Assembly: GCF_003315245.1 (NCBI RefSeq)
Contig: NZ_QNRT01000002.1
Span: 976,206-1,040,205 of the forward strand
Direction: 5' to 3'
Length of the DNA: 64,000 bases
Origin: Arenicella xantha
Lineage (GTDB): Bacteria > Pseudomonadota > Gammaproteobacteria > Arenicellales > Arenicellaceae
Under the pieces are notes generated by a model, which was not told the origin of the DNA, did no database searches, and saw only the letters and a program-made list of their open reading frames with translations. Below, piece after piece: positions 18,763-31,622 of this stretch (its first letter is position 1; each line of letters starts with the position of its first letter). Made by a program: the position numbers and the translations under genes.

Positions 18763-20313
18763 TTAACGACGATCCAAGCTTCGATACCCAACAGCCTCAG
18801 CCAAATGCGCTTGATTGATCGATTCCTCGCCCGCCATATCAGCAATAGTTCTAGCAAGCTTGAGAATTCGATGATATGCGCGCGCCGAAAGGTGTAATTT
18901 TTCGCACACCACTTCCAAAAACGACAAACACGCTTGGTCTAACCGGCAGTACTTATCAATACCCTCAGATGATAATTGGCTATTAAGTTGTGTTTGCCGC
19001 TGCTGCTGCATTGCCCGAGCGACACTGACTCGTTGCCGAATCGTCGCCGAACGCTCATTACTACTCGACGGCACACCTTGCAAAGTCTTTATATCGACCC
19101 GCTTGAGATGTAAGTGCATATCAATTCGATCGATCATCGGGCCAGACAACTTACTGCGATATTGCTCAATACTCGACGCACTACACTGACAACGATCAGT
19201 ATCGTCACCAAGGTACCCGCAACGACACGGGTTACACGCTGCCACAAACATAAAGCGCGCTGGATAACTCACCGAGTGGACCGCACGAGCAATGTTAATT
19301 TCGCCGGTTTCCAATGGTTCACGCAACTGCTCTAACGTCGCCCTAGAAAACTCAGTAAGTTCATCTAAGAACAGAATTCCATGATGGGCGCGCGAAATTT
19401 CGCCTGGTCGAGGGTTAGAGCCGCCACCGACCAACGCCGCGGCCGATGCTGAATGATGGGGCGCTCGATAAGGGCGCCGACGCCAATCAGCGATATCAAA
19501 CTCACCATTTGCCACAGACTGTATTGCCGCAGCCTCAAGCGCTTTTGCAGTGCTCAGCTGTGGCAATAATCCCGGCAATCGAGTCGCCAACATGCTCTTA
19601 CCTGTTCCAGGCGGGCCTATAAATAGAATACTATGATTACCAGCAGCAGCGATCTCCAACGCTCGTTTGGCTTGGACTTGACCCTTGACATCACTGAGAT
19701 CGGGATAGGTATCAGCCGAGTCAGAAAATGAAGACTTCGGCAAACATCGCGGCATAATAGTCTGCCCAACAAGATGAGCACATACCGATAACAAGTGAGG
19801 TCCAGCAAAGCTATCAGTCTGCTCTGCCAAGCTGGCTTCCAGTTCATTCTCACTTGGCACTACCAACTGGCGAAGCGACTGACCGCAGGCCAGCGCCGTA
19901 GGTAACACGCCAGACACCTTACGCAACTGCCCATTCAACGCCAGCTCACCAATCATTTCTAGATCCGCCAACTGAGCACCAGGCAGCTGGCCAGATGCGA
20001 CCAAAATGCCGATCGCGATAGGTAGGTCAAAACGCCCGCCAGCCTTTGGTAAGTCCGCAGGAGCCAAATTTACAGTAATCCGCTTGGCTGGGAACTCGAA
20101 CCCTGAGTTAATAATCGCGCCACGTACTCGATCTTTACTCTCTCTTACCGCTGTCTCCGGCATCCCAACCGTAGAAAAACTCGGTAAACCATTGGCTAGA
20201 TGCACTTCAACCGTTACCGGTACAGCGTTAACACCGAGCACCGTTCTAGAATGCACCATTGCTAACGAACGAATATTTTCAGGCACATCAAAGCCTGTCT
20301 GTGTGGAATTCAT
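18763..20313 (-). CDS. comM: ComM/YifB-family AAA+ ATPase (Mg-chelatase-like)
   Basis: 516 residues. ComM is a hexameric helicase that promotes branch migration when incoming DNA recombines during natural transformation. N-terminal ChlI-like domain (VHSRTVLGVNAVPVTVEVHLANGLPSFSTVGMPETAV, RITVNLAPADLPK), AAA+ core with Walker A GPPGTGKSMLATRLPG, Walker B ILFLDELTEF, RAPHHSASAAALVGGG, a four-Cys segment (CNPCRCGYLGDDTDRCQC) and the C-terminal sensor/helical region. Start: the ATG at 20313 follows AAGGAGC with 7-nt spacing; the TTG just before it is less likely. Single gene. Confidence 0.93.
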   Translation of the reverse strand: MNSTQTGFDVPENIRSLAMVHSRTVLGVNAVPVTVEVHLANGLPSFSTVGMPETAVRESKDRVRGAIINSGFEFPAKRITVNLAPADLPKAGGRFDLPIAIGILVASGQLPGAQLADLEMIGELALNGQLRKVSGVLPTALACGQSLRQLVVPSENELEASLAEQTDSFAGPHLLSVCAHLVGQTIMPRCLPKSSFSDSADTYPDLSDVKGQVQAKRALEIAAAGNHSILFIGPPGTGKSMLATRLPGLLPQLSTAKALEAAAIQSVANGEFDIADWRRRPYRAPHHSASAAALVGGGSNPRPGEISRAHHGILFLDELTEFSRATLEQLREPLETGEINIARAVHSVSYPARFMFVAACNPCRCGYLGDDTDRCQCSASSIEQYRSKLSGPMIDRIDMHLHLKRVDIKTLQGVPSSSNERSATIRQRVSVARAMQQQRQTQLNSQLSSEGIDKYCRLDQACLSFLEVVCEKLHLSARAYHRILKLARTIADMAGEESINQAHLAEAVGYRSLDRR

Positions 20314-20440
20314 CAATAACGCTCCTTGTTGCGGGCTCTTGCGTCATCCATTGACGGAGCCTGAGACTTAACTGTCTAGCTGAAAATCATACCACCCAAA
20401 CCTGCACTGCTCAACACAGCCAGGCTCGATGACCGGATTG

Positions 20441-21433
20441 CTAAACGAGACGCGCGGCTTCTTCCGCTTGAATTTCATTAGCCACTTCGCGAATTACGTT
20501 ACGAAACCATTTATGCGCAATATTGTGATGCAGCAATGGACTCCAAACCATATGTAGCTCGATCTTTGGTATATCGAATGGTGCAGGCAAAATGGCTAAA
20601 TTGTCGAAATGATCAACCAAATGGGTAGATCGTGTCGCCACGGTCGCAATTAAATCTTGTTGTTGGGTAAGTTGGATTGCCGAAATGTAGTGCCGCGTAT
20701 ACACCGCAATTTTGCGCCGCTTACCGACGTTGTCCAGCGCTATATCAACCCAACCCAGCTTCTGAATATCATCAGGATTAACACCAGTCGCGACCCCCAT
20801 GCCCGTTTTATTGACCCAAACATGACTGGCTTTTAAATATTTCTCAAAATCGAAATTCTTACGCAACGGGTTATCTTGCCGCATGACGCAGGAAAAGTCA
20901 TCTTGCCACAACACCGACAAATGCAGAGATTGGGGAAGTTGGTCAAACCGATTGATAACAAGGTCGACATTGCCCAATTCAATATCTTGAAACGTTACAT
21001 CACTAGGCGTCAGAATATCCAGAGCGGTATCCGGGGCTTCTTCCGCCATACGTGTACGCACTCTAGGTAACAACGTGGTTTCAGCATAGTCACTCGCCAT
21101 AACTCGAAACAAGCGCTTACTATTAGTGGGGTCAAACTCAATAGTTGGTTGAACGAACAACTCTATTTGCGACAAGACATTCTGTACCAAAGGCTGTAGT
21201 TCCTTGGCTTTGTCGGTTGGCATCATGCCATTGCTGGTACGTACTAGTAGAGGGTCGTTAAACACCTTGCGCAAGCGGCGCAAACCGTTACTCATTGCCG
21301 GCTGACTCAAGCCTAAATGCTCAGCGGCTTTAGTTACGTTACCTTCTCGCAACAGCACACTGAAATAGACGAGCAGATTTAGATCAATATTTGAGAGATT
21401 CAAGCTATATTCATTAAGTGAATGTATTTCCAA
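20441..21433 (-). CDS. LysR-family transcriptional regulator
   Basis: 330 residues. N-terminal winged helix (DLNLLVYFSVLLREGNVTKAAEHLGLSQPAMSNGLRRLRKVFNDPLLVR, about 18-66) followed by the substrate-binding domain. The LSQPAMSNGLRRLR pattern recalls NodD/NahR-like LysR proteins that sense aromatic or other small molecules. No divergent enzyme gene sits next to it (comM on one side, an apparently non-coding stretch then amtB on the other), so its target and ligand are unknown. Confidence 0.9.
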   Translation of the reverse strand: MEIHSLNEYSLNLSNIDLNLLVYFSVLLREGNVTKAAEHLGLSQPAMSNGLRRLRKVFNDPLLVRTSNGMMPTDKAKELQPLVQNVLSQIELFVQPTIEFDPTNSKRLFRVMASDYAETTLLPRVRTRMAEEAPDTALDILTPSDVTFQDIELGNVDLVINRFDQLPQSLHLSVLWQDDFSCVMRQDNPLRKNFDFEKYLKASHVWVNKTGMGVATGVNPDDIQKLGWVDIALDNVGKRRKIAVYTRHYISAIQLTQQQDLIATVATRSTHLVDHFDNLAILPAPFDIPKIELHMVWSPLLHHNIAHKWFRNVIREVANEIQAEEAARLV

Positions 21434-21911
21434 AAATCATAACTGAAAATGATTTATATGCAAGCCCCGATTTAAACTCGCCAACGCTAAGGGCAAGTGC
21501 TTCCCACGCTAATCGACGTTTTTATGAGATACACTTAATAGCCCTTGTTTGTCAGCCCTTGGTGATTCGCATTACATTACTCAGCAACTCACCAAGCTGT
21601 TCTGCGTTGCTGATAGAAAGCGTCAACAGCACAGTGGATACAACAACCAATATCATCCATCGAATATCGTTTTTCATAGCTCTGTCACCGCTCACCTTAT
21701 GCATATTCAGTCTCACCAGTTCTCGCCAACGTCTAACTTCAAATCAAGATTTAAAAATCTATCCGAGCAAACTTAAGTTACTGTGACTTCGGCGCCTAAT
21801 CGACGTCACAAATACACAACAATAGTGCCGCCGACGCCAGATTCCTCTCATCAAGTCGATACCTTGCCTAGACAAACATGCCGGTTAAAGCGACATGACG
21901 ATGTTTTTTGC
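21434..21911. other. Intergenic stretch without recognisable genes
   Basis: About 480 bp between the LysR gene and the amtB terminator. Short plus-strand ORFs lack ribosome sites and family features. It must hold the LysR promoter, but no specific site could be assigned. Confidence 0.4.
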
Positions 21912-21942
21912 AAAAAAAAAGAGCAGCCCGTAGGCTGCTCTT
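21912..21942 (-). terminator. Intrinsic terminator of glnK-amtB
   Basis: Stem GAGCAGCC / GGCTGCTC with a CGTA loop (21921-21940), followed on the minus strand by nine T residues (21920 to 21912). Confidence 0.92.
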
Positions 21943-21965
21943 CTATTCAAACCGCTTTGTAAACG

Positions 21966-23207
21966 TTAGTTAGAGAATTCAGGATACGCTTCCATGCCAC
22001 ACTCTGACATATCGACGCCTTCAAACTCTTCCTCTGCAGAAACTCGAATACCCATAGCCAACTTGATTACGTACCAAACAATCAAGCTTGTTACAAATAC
22101 CCAAACAAAAATCGTTGCTGCACCGATCAACTGACCACTAAAACTGGCATTCTCGCCGTTAGTTACTGGCACCAGCATTAATCCCAATAGACCGACCACA
22201 CCATGAACCGATATCGCGCCAACGGGATCATCGATTTTCAACTTATCCAAAGTCAAAATGGCAAACACAACCAGTACGCCACCCATGCCACCAAACAGGG
22301 TTGCTTGCAATGCTGTGGGCGTAGAAGGTTCAGCAGTAATTGCGACTAAGCCAGCCAACGCGCCGTTCAGCGCCATGGTCAAATCAGCCTTACCAAACAA
22401 GATGCGCGCAACAATCAACGCAGCGATCAAACCACCAGCAGCCGCAGCGTTAGTGTTCATGAAGACAACAGCGACTGAGTTCGCACTCTCGACAGTCGCG
22501 GTAGCCAATACTGAACCGCCATTAAAACCGAACCAGCCCATCCATAAAATGAATGTTCCTAACGTTGCGATCGGCAAGTTAGCACCTGGAATCGCTTTAG
22601 GCTTGCCATCGGCTGAATATTTGCCAGCACGAGCACCTAGCAGCAGCACACCCGCAAGGGCCGCTGCAGCACCCGCCATATGGACGATACCAGAACCTGC
22701 GAAGTCAGAAAAATTACGATCGCCAAGCGTGTACATGCCGAATACAGCTTCGCCACCCCAAGTCCAGCTGCCTTGCATTGGGTAAATAAAGCCAGTCATC
22801 ACAACAGCAAATACAAGAAACGCCCAGAGCTTCATGCGCTCAGCGACAGCACCTGACACGATAGACATCGCGGTTGCGACGAATACAACTTGAAAAAAGA
22901 AGTCAGCTGATGGCGCATAAGTAGCAGGCTCTTCTGCTCCGGCAACGCCGTCACCAACGATACCGCTGAGGAACCACGTAAATTCGTCCCCGCCATACAT
23001 GATTGAGTAACCACAAATCATGTACATGGTACAAGCTACCGCGTATAAGGCGACATTTTTGGTTAAAATCTCTGTGGTGTTTTTAGCTCGAACTAAACCG
23101 GCCTCGAGCATCGTAAAGCCAGCGGCCATCCACATTACTAGCGCGCCACAAATTAGGAAGTAAAAGGTGTCAAGCGCATACGAAAGTTGAAAAATTTGGT
23201 TTTCCAT
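21966..23207 (-). CDS. amtB: Ammonium transporter AmtB
   Basis: 413 residues with the usual eleven-helix Amt/Mep/Rh layout. Inner-membrane channel that takes up ammonium. Blocks include the N-terminal GAALVMWMAAGFTMLEAGLVRAKN-like helix, GSGIVHMAGAAAALAGVLLLGAR (pore His of the twin-His pair), ILWMGWFGFNGGS and GAISVHGVVGLLGLM (second pore His). No cleavable signal peptide is obvious. Lies 38 bp after glnK and is co-transcribed with it. GlnK blocks AmtB when nitrogen is sufficient. Confidence 0.96.
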   Translation of the reverse strand: MENQIFQLSYALDTFYFLICGALVMWMAAGFTMLEAGLVRAKNTTEILTKNVALYAVACTMYMICGYSIMYGGDEFTWFLSGIVGDGVAGAEEPATYAPSADFFFQVVFVATAMSIVSGAVAERMKLWAFLVFAVVMTGFIYPMQGSWTWGGEAVFGMYTLGDRNFSDFAGSGIVHMAGAAAALAGVLLLGARAGKYSADGKPKAIPGANLPIATLGTFILWMGWFGFNGGSVLATATVESANSVAVVFMNTNAAAAGGLIAALIVARILFGKADLTMALNGALAGLVAITAEPSTPTALQATLFGGMGGVLVVFAILTLDKLKIDDPVGAISVHGVVGLLGLMLVPVTNGENASFSGQLIGAATIFVWVFVTSLIVWYVIKLAMGIRVSAEEEFEGVDMSECGMEAYPEFSN

Positions 23208-23245
23208 GATGTTGTCTCTCTATTCTTTAGAGTTTGAATTAGGGG

Positions 23246-23590
<345 letters not shown>

Positions 23591-23760
23591 TCACCTTTTT
23601 TTGTTGTTAAGATTTCGGCTCTTGCAGATGGAGCAGCGCAAGCCGTGATTAGTTTATTGAATCAGATGTCCGAGACGTCGATTCACCGCCTAACAATGAT
23701 CCAATCTTTTAACTAGATAATTGCCCCAACACCGACGATTGATGCTGATGGATCAGAGTA

Positions 23761-23777
23761 AGCAAGAGGCGTGCCAA
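23761..23777 (-). promoter_or_regulatory. Sigma-54 promoter of glnK-amtB
   Basis: On the minus strand TTGGCACGCCTCTTGCT matches the sigma-54 consensus (TGGCAC, N5, TTGC) with the -24 GG and -12 GC correctly 10 bp apart. Transcription would start near 23750, giving a leader of about 165 nt before glnK. Confidence 0.88.
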
Positions 23778-23860
23778 CACTACAATTAGCGATTTTCATG
23801 CCGTATAGCGCTAGGTACTGAAGGTATTCCAGCCCGAATTCACCATCAATCGACAATTGA

Positions 23861-23908
23861 TGCACCAAATAATTGCATTCTACAATTTCACTGCACCACA
23901 TTAGCGCA
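23861..23908. promoter_or_regulatory. Tandem NtrC-like enhancer sites shared by two sigma-54 promoters
   Basis: TGCACCAAATAATTGCA (23861-23877) and TGCACCACATTAGCGCA (23892-23908) each carry a perfect left half-site TGCACC and a 4/6 right half of the NtrC palindrome TGCACC-N5-GGTGCA. The copies are 31 bp apart, three helical turns, as is usual for NtrC pairs. Their midpoint is about 122 bp from the -12 element of each outward promoter. Confidence 0.72.
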
Positions 23909-23991
23909 CAATTAGCGGAAAGCGTTAAACAATAAGCACTCATTCCTTCTATTAACCACCAAAATGCAAACAGATATTTTCAAATTCCATG

Positions 23992-24008
23992 TTGGCACAA
24001 CTCTTGCT
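23992..24008 (+). promoter_or_regulatory. Sigma-54 promoter of the TorF-type gene
   Basis: TTGGCACAACTCTTGCT has the -24 GG and -12 GC 10 bp apart, a near-perfect sigma-54 promoter. Transcription would begin near 24020, about 70 nt before the start codon at 24090. Confidence 0.88.
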
Positions 24009-24089
24009 TTGACCAACTCGTCACACTATTTAGTTTGATGACTTCGATTAACAAAACCTATATTCCTAGAAGAAATACGAGAGGACAAT

Positions 24090-24737
24090 ATGAAAAACTC
24101 ATTAAAAGCAGTTTCAGCTTCCATCCTGGCCGCCGCGATTTTAGCGCCTACTGCGCAAGCAGAAATTAGCGCCAACGTCGCTCTCACCTCTGACTACGTG
24201 TGGCGCGGCATATCGCAGAACCAAGAAGATCCAGCCATTCAAGGCGGCTTTGACTATGCTCATGATTCTGGTTTCTATATCGGCACATGGGGATCCAATG
24301 TGAATTTCGGTGGTGCTAGCACCGAACTCGATGTATATGCCGGCTGGTCAACTGAACTAGAAAGCGGTGTAGGTCTTGACTTCGGAATCATCGAATACAC
24401 TTATCACGGCAGCGATGTCGCCAGCGACTTGAACTTTACTGAGTATTACGCAGGCATTAGTTATGCAGGCTTTGGAGCATTGTACTCAGTTGGCGACGAA
24501 CTAGATGATCAATGGGAAATCAGCTACGGCTATGACTTTGAAAATGGTTTATCGCTTGCTGCTGCTTATGGCGACTACACGTTAGGTGATGACTACCAAT
24601 ATTTCTCTGTCGGCGGATCAATGGAAGTCGGCGGTGTTGGACTAGACTTAACGTTCTACTCAACCGACACTGAATTGGTAGACGACATTCCTGATGCAGA
24701 TGATCGCTTGGTATTTACTATTTCGAAAGAATTCTAA
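24090..24737 (+). CDS. TorF-family putative porin (Gcw_chp-type outer-membrane protein)
   Basis: 215 residues. Sec signal peptide ending TAQA (residue 25), then a beta-rich, aromatic mature protein with the family opening ISANVALTSDYVWRGISQNQEDPAIQGGFDYAH and FYIGTWGSNVNFG; it ends in Phe as outer-membrane barrels do. Biochemical function of the family is not established. Divergent from glnK-amtB with its own sigma-54 promoter and a shared enhancer, so it is very likely induced by nitrogen limitation and may help a nitrogen compound cross the outer membrane. Ribosome site GAGGACA precedes the ATG. Confidence 0.85.
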   Translation: MKNSLKAVSASILAAAILAPTAQAEISANVALTSDYVWRGISQNQEDPAIQGGFDYAHDSGFYIGTWGSNVNFGGASTELDVYAGWSTELESGVGLDFGIIEYTYHGSDVASDLNFTEYYAGISYAGFGALYSVGDELDDQWEISYGYDFENGLSLAAAYGDYTLGDDYQYFSVGGSMEVGGVGLDLTFYSTDTELVDDIPDADDRLVFTISKEF

Positions 24738-24762
24738 GCCTTAGCCATATCATTTAGACACA

Positions 24763-24791
24763 AAAGGCCGCTCCTAGAGCGGCCTTTTTTT
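24763..24791 (+). terminator. Intrinsic terminator after the TorF-type gene
   Basis: Stem AAAGGCCGCTC / GAGCGGCCTTT with a 3-nt loop and a seven-T run ending at 24791. Confidence 0.93.
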
Positions 24792-24975
24792 GCATTCTAT
24801 CTGTCTCCAGCACGGCAAGGACTCACAATCGACTCCATAGATAGAGCCAATCACCGGCGAAGATAAATCACGGTACAGATAAAATGCTTAGAATAAAGCG
24901 TAATTTGAGTTTACTGCCATCCAAGATATTGAATGACTAGTAGCGGTCCTAACCTTACTAACCTAACAGTACAGT

Positions 24976-25341
24976 CTAGTTAGACAATATAGCCACGACT
25001 TCGTCGATTTCTGAGATCAGTTCCGCTACGACTTGGCGTTTAACCTGTGTAGTCGGTGTAGATTGACCGCCAGCTTCCATTTCGATTTGATTCTTTGCGC
25101 CACTGATAGTGAAGCCTTCAATATATAAAAGACTTCTAATTCGGCGAATAAGCTGAACTTCGTGACGCTGATAGTAACGGCGATTACCACGGCGTTTGAC
25201 AGGGTTTAGCTGAGAAAACTCTTGCTCCCAATAACGCAACACATGCGGTTTGACCATACACAACTCACTAACTTCGCCAATCGTAAAATACCGTTTACTC
25301 GGTATCGGCGGTAGAGTTGCATTATCCCCTTGGTCTAACAT
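24976..25341 (-). CDS. MerR-family regulator downstream of ihfA
   Basis: 121 residues. N-terminal MerR winged helix: YFTIGEVSELCMVKPHVLRYWEQEFSQLNPVKRRGNRRYYQRHEVQLIRRIRSLL (about 19-73), then a short helix and no cysteine-rich effector domain. This small MerR protein follows ihfA in many gammaproteobacteria, including Pseudomonas; its target is not established. It is 241 bp beyond ihfA, so it may have its own promoter. No tRNA-Pro is seen after it, unlike in Pseudomonas. Confidence 0.85.
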   Translation of the reverse strand: MLDQGDNATLPPIPSKRYFTIGEVSELCMVKPHVLRYWEQEFSQLNPVKRRGNRRYYQRHEVQLIRRIRSLLYIEGFTISGAKNQIEMEAGGQSTPTTQVKRQVVAELISEIDEVVAILSN

Positions 25342-25582
25342 TGTAAATTAATCCAATTACGTGCCTTGTTATAGTGATGACTGGAGTTTATCAGCTCGAC
25401 CCGTCTCTCGTACAGAGCAAACACCATAAACTAATTATTTTTCATTAACTTCCGAGAGTTTACTAGATGTTTCTCAGACCCATTCTTGGTTTCACCACAT
25501 TCAAGTTCTCAGTGAAATCGTCAGCTGACTGTTTAGAGCCGCTGACTTTATAAACTCTCTCGAAACCAATGAAACTCAAACG

Positions 25583-25894
25583 CTACTTAAACAGCGCCTT
25601 AAGGTTAGCTGCATTTCGCTCAATTCCTTCCTTGAGTTTTTGACTCGCCTTGAAAGTTACGACTCGCCTAGCTGAGATTGGTATTTCTTCACCAGTCTTC
25701 GGGTTTCGGCCAGGCCGTGCAGGCTTATCTCGCAGGCCAAAATTACCAAACCCAGACAGCTTAACTGACGAACCCTCTTCTAGGGCTGCTTTTATTGATT
25801 CAAAAAACTGCTCAACAAACTCCTTGGACTCTCGCTTGTTCAAGCCAAGTTCTTCGTGCAAGGAAACTGCTAATTCTGCTTTGGTAATTGCCAT
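25583..25894 (-). CDS. ihfA: Integration host factor subunit alpha
   Basis: 103 residues. DNA-bending nucleoid protein acting as a heterodimer with IHF-beta. Typical alpha-subunit sequence: [82 protein letters not shown] (the DNA-intercalating beta arm with [10 protein letters not shown]). The gene is 62 bp after pheT, the usual gammaproteobacterial order. IHF is a normal co-factor of sigma-54 promoters like those near glnK. Confidence 0.96.
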   Translation of the reverse strand: MAITKAELAVSLHEELGLNKRESKEFVEQFFESIKAALEEGSSVKLSGFGNFGLRDKPARPGRNPKTGEEIPISARRVVTFKASQKLKEGIERNAANLKALFK

Positions 25895-25956
25895 AAAATA
25901 ACCCTCTACTGGAATTTAAACTCCAAATCTAACTAACTACCTAATTAACTAACTAT

Positions 25957-29510
<3,554 letters not shown>

Positions 29511-29520
29511 TTAACAGAAT

Positions 29521-29880
29521 CTATGCAGCCAATGCAGTCTTCGCTTTTTCAGCAAGTTGTGCAAAAGCAGCTGAATCATGTACAGCAATATCCGCTAATA
29601 CTTTACGATCTAACTCAATACCCGCTTTCATCAAACCATTGATAAAGCGGCTATAGTTCATACCGTTAATTTTCGCAGCCGCTGAAATACGCGTAATCCA
29701 CAGACGACGGAACTGACGTTTGCGTTGACGACGGTCACGATATTCATATTGACCAGCACGGGTAACAGCCTGCTTAGCAACACGAAAGACGTTCTTATTA
29801 CGTCCACGGTAGCCTTTTGCTTGGCTGATGACTTTTTTATGTTTGGCTCGGGCGGTAACACCGCGTTTTACTCTAGGCAT
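29521..29880 (-). CDS. rplT: 50S ribosomal protein L20
   Basis: 119 residues, standard. [52 protein letters not shown]-terminal basic extension, then [28 protein letters not shown]. Binds 23S rRNA early in large-subunit assembly and in E. coli also represses its own operon. Lies 75 bp after rpmI. Confidence 0.98.
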   Translation of the reverse strand: MPRVKRGVTARAKHKKVISQAKGYRGRNKNVFRVAKQAVTRAGQYEYRDRRQRKRQFRRLWITRISAAAKINGMNYSRFINGLMKAGIELDRKVLADIAVHDSAAFAQLAEKAKTALAA

Positions 29881-29955
29881 TTTCTATCTCCAAAAAAGAA
29901 CCCATTGGTTCTTCTTAAAATCTCTAATGATCTAATCGATCTATGGGTAAACGCG

Positions 29956-30153
29956 TTATGCGTATGGCAACATGCGTTGGATCAACTTAGCATCACAAGG
30001 CTCAGCCATGGTGCCGTGGCGTAAATGACGTTTACGCTTAGTCGATTTCTTGGTCAAAATATGACGCAAGTGAGATTGAGAGCGTTTGAATTTGCCGCTT
30101 CCCGTCTTTTTGAAGCGCTTGGCCGCGCCACTGTTACTTTTAATTTTAGGCAT
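29956..30153 (-). CDS. rpmI: 50S ribosomal protein L35
   Basis: 65 residues, standard length and sequence ([45 protein letters not shown], ending IQRMLPYA). Second gene of the infC-rpmI-rplT operon. There are about 200 bp between infC and rpmI, enough for an L20-type translational control structure, but none was modelled. Confidence 0.97.
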   Translation of the reverse strand: MPKIKSNSGAAKRFKKTGSGKFKRSQSHLRHILTKKSTKRKRHLRHGTMAEPCDAKLIQRMLPYA

Positions 30154-30361
30154 AATTACTCCGAGTGTTAACCACCGTTGCCGTTAAAAATTTAGTCGAA
30201 CAAGTTTAAAAGTTGACTCATCCGACTTCTCAACACCTCAAAACTTGAGGTGACTGCTGAGCTCACGCCCAACACCAAATATTGGTATTGAACGGCCCGA
30301 CTCTCTGCCCAATCAGCTTAAATTGACTGGACCAGAGAAAATTTCTGCTACTTCTTTTCTG

Positions 30362-30880
30362 CTACTTCTTACTAGGACCAAGCACCATAATCATTTGCCG
30401 GCCCTCTAACTTAGGGTACTGCTCAACACCGCCGTAATCCACTAAGTCTTTTTCGACTCGCTTCAACAAAGCGATGCCTAAATCCTTATGTGCCATTTCG
30501 CGCCCGCGGAAGCGGATTGTTACTTTGGTCTTATCACCATTCGCCAAGAAAGCCTTTAACTTTCCGACCTTGATATTGTAGTCACCAATGTCGGTGCCAG
30601 GACGAAACTTAATCTCTTTGACCTGCGTCTGCTTCTGATTCTTGCGCGCAGCAGCTTTTCGCTTACTATCTTCATACAAGAACTTACCATAATCCATCAC
30701 ACGGCAAACTGGAGGGTCTGCATTTGGTGATATTTCTACTAGATCTAGGCCGGCTTTTTCAGCCATTTCTAATGCGGTGGCACGGTCAACGATACCAGCT
30801 TGCTCGCCGCTCGCGTCAATCAGTCGGACGGTTGGCGCCGTAATGTTATCGTTCAGGCGCTGCTTCTTTTTAGTGACTAT
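30362..30880 (-). CDS. infC: Translation initiation factor IF-3, probable AUA start
   Basis: 172 residues from the start chosen here. Binds the 30S subunit and proofreads initiator tRNA and start codon. The first ATG (30766) falls inside the conserved N-domain ([31 protein letters not shown]), so the true start is upstream: the frame continues through [32 protein letters not shown]. The best start is ATA at 30878-30880, 7 nt after GAGG; an in-frame ATT at 30886 is only 1 nt from GAGG. Non-canonical starts (AUU in E. coli) let IF-3 limit its own synthesis. thrS, usually just upstream, is absent. Confidence 0.9.
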   Translation of the reverse strand: MVTKKKQRLNDNITAPTVRLIDASGEQAGIVDRATALEMAEKAGLDLVEISPNADPPVCRVMDYGKFLYEDSKRKAAARKNQKQTQVKEIKFRPGTDIGDYNIKVGKLKAFLANGDKTKVTIRFRGREMAHKDLGIALLKRVEKDLVDYGGVEQYPKLEGRQMIMVLGPSKK

Positions 30881-31010
30881 GGTAATACCTCAATGCTAAT
30901 TAATAAAATACTGTCGTGTCTCACGAGTGGGAAACATTTCAGCCTTATAGGGCGCGAATTTTAAGACGTAAACTCAGCATCCTCAAGGGGTATAGCCCCT
31001 AAAGATGAGA

Positions 31011-31092
31011 AAAAAGTCATTAACCTTGATAAAAAGTCATTAACTTGAATGAAAACGTCATTAACTTGAATAAAAAAGTCGTTAACTACGAT
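31011..31092. repeat. Four tandem 20-21 bp units upstream of infC
   Basis: Units at 31011-31030, 31031-31050, 31051-31071 and 31072-31092 share the pattern AAAAAGTCATTAACTTGAAT with a few substitutions and one-base length changes. They lie about 130-210 bp upstream of infC, where the operon promoter or leader is expected. A small hairpin (AGGGG / CCCCT) follows at about 30987-31001. The repeat is partly translatable on the minus strand, but no ribosome site supports a gene. Confidence 0.7.
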
Positions 31093-31212
31093 TAAATCGA
31101 CCGCAACCCAGACTAAATCAAGCCCAAACTCGCACCAACCTTCGCCAGCATTCAACCTCAGCACAGCAGCAACACAACAAAGCGTGTCAAGCCATCAGCC
31201 CTAACCGGACAA

Positions 31213-31255
31213 TAAAAAGCGCCAAATAACAGGTATTTAGCGCTCTCTGTTTTTT
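31213..31255 (-). terminator. Terminator downstream of tRNA-Val
   Basis: Stem AGCGCCAAATA (31218-31228) / TATTTAGCGCT (31234-31244), one mismatch. On the minus strand it is followed directly by a five-T run (31217 to 31213), fitting the end of the tRNA-Val transcript. A T-run at 31250-31255 could make it work weakly on the plus strand too. Confidence 0.75.
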
Positions 31256-31316
31256 CCGAACTATGGAAATCAGCCAACTTACCCAACCAAGGTCGAGCAT
31301 CTGACTTTTGGTATTC

Positions 31317-31393
31317 TGGTAGACGCGATTGGATTCGAACCAACGACCCCCACCATGTCAAGGTGGTGCTCTAACCAACTGAGCTACGCGTCT
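31317..31393 (-). tRNA. tRNA-Val (anticodon GAC)
   Basis: 77 nt with encoded CCA. Acceptor stem AGACGCG / CGCGTCT, D-arm GCTCAGTTGGTTAGAGC, anticodon stem CCACC / GGTGG with loop TTGACAT (GAC anticodon) and T-arm GGTTCGAATCC. Followed by an intrinsic terminator, so it is a single-gene unit. Confidence 0.97.
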
Positions 31394-31622
31394 AAAATTC
31401 TAGGAGCGCGACCATATCAAACAGCGTGATTGGTTTCAATATGTTTTAACAAATAGTTTTCCATCAAGGTCAGAATTACTCACCTATGTATCAGGACAAA
31501 CTGTCAAACTATGTCACATTGTGCCCGCATCAATTGTAATTATTCTGGCAATCGGGATACTAAGGGTCATCAAGTCGACTCACCCGAGTCCACAGAATTT
31601 CATACAGATAGAGGAAAAAAAC

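Noticed and set aside
22258..22785. 175-residue plus-strand ORF inside amtB
   Set aside because: Ala/Pro-rich antisense shadow of the ammonium transporter with no ribosome site.
23713..23943. 76-residue minus-strand ORF upstream of glnK
   Set aside because: It covers the sigma-54 promoter and both NtrC-like sites, has no ribosome site or known family, and its cysteine-rich sequence looks random.
30961..31164. 67-residue minus-strand ORF with repeated VNDFFIQ-like segments
   Set aside because: The repeats come from the DNA tandem repeats; there is no ribosome site and no family. Treated as non-coding.
31158..31361. 67-residue minus-strand ORF
   Set aside because: Overlaps the tRNA-Val gene and its terminator.
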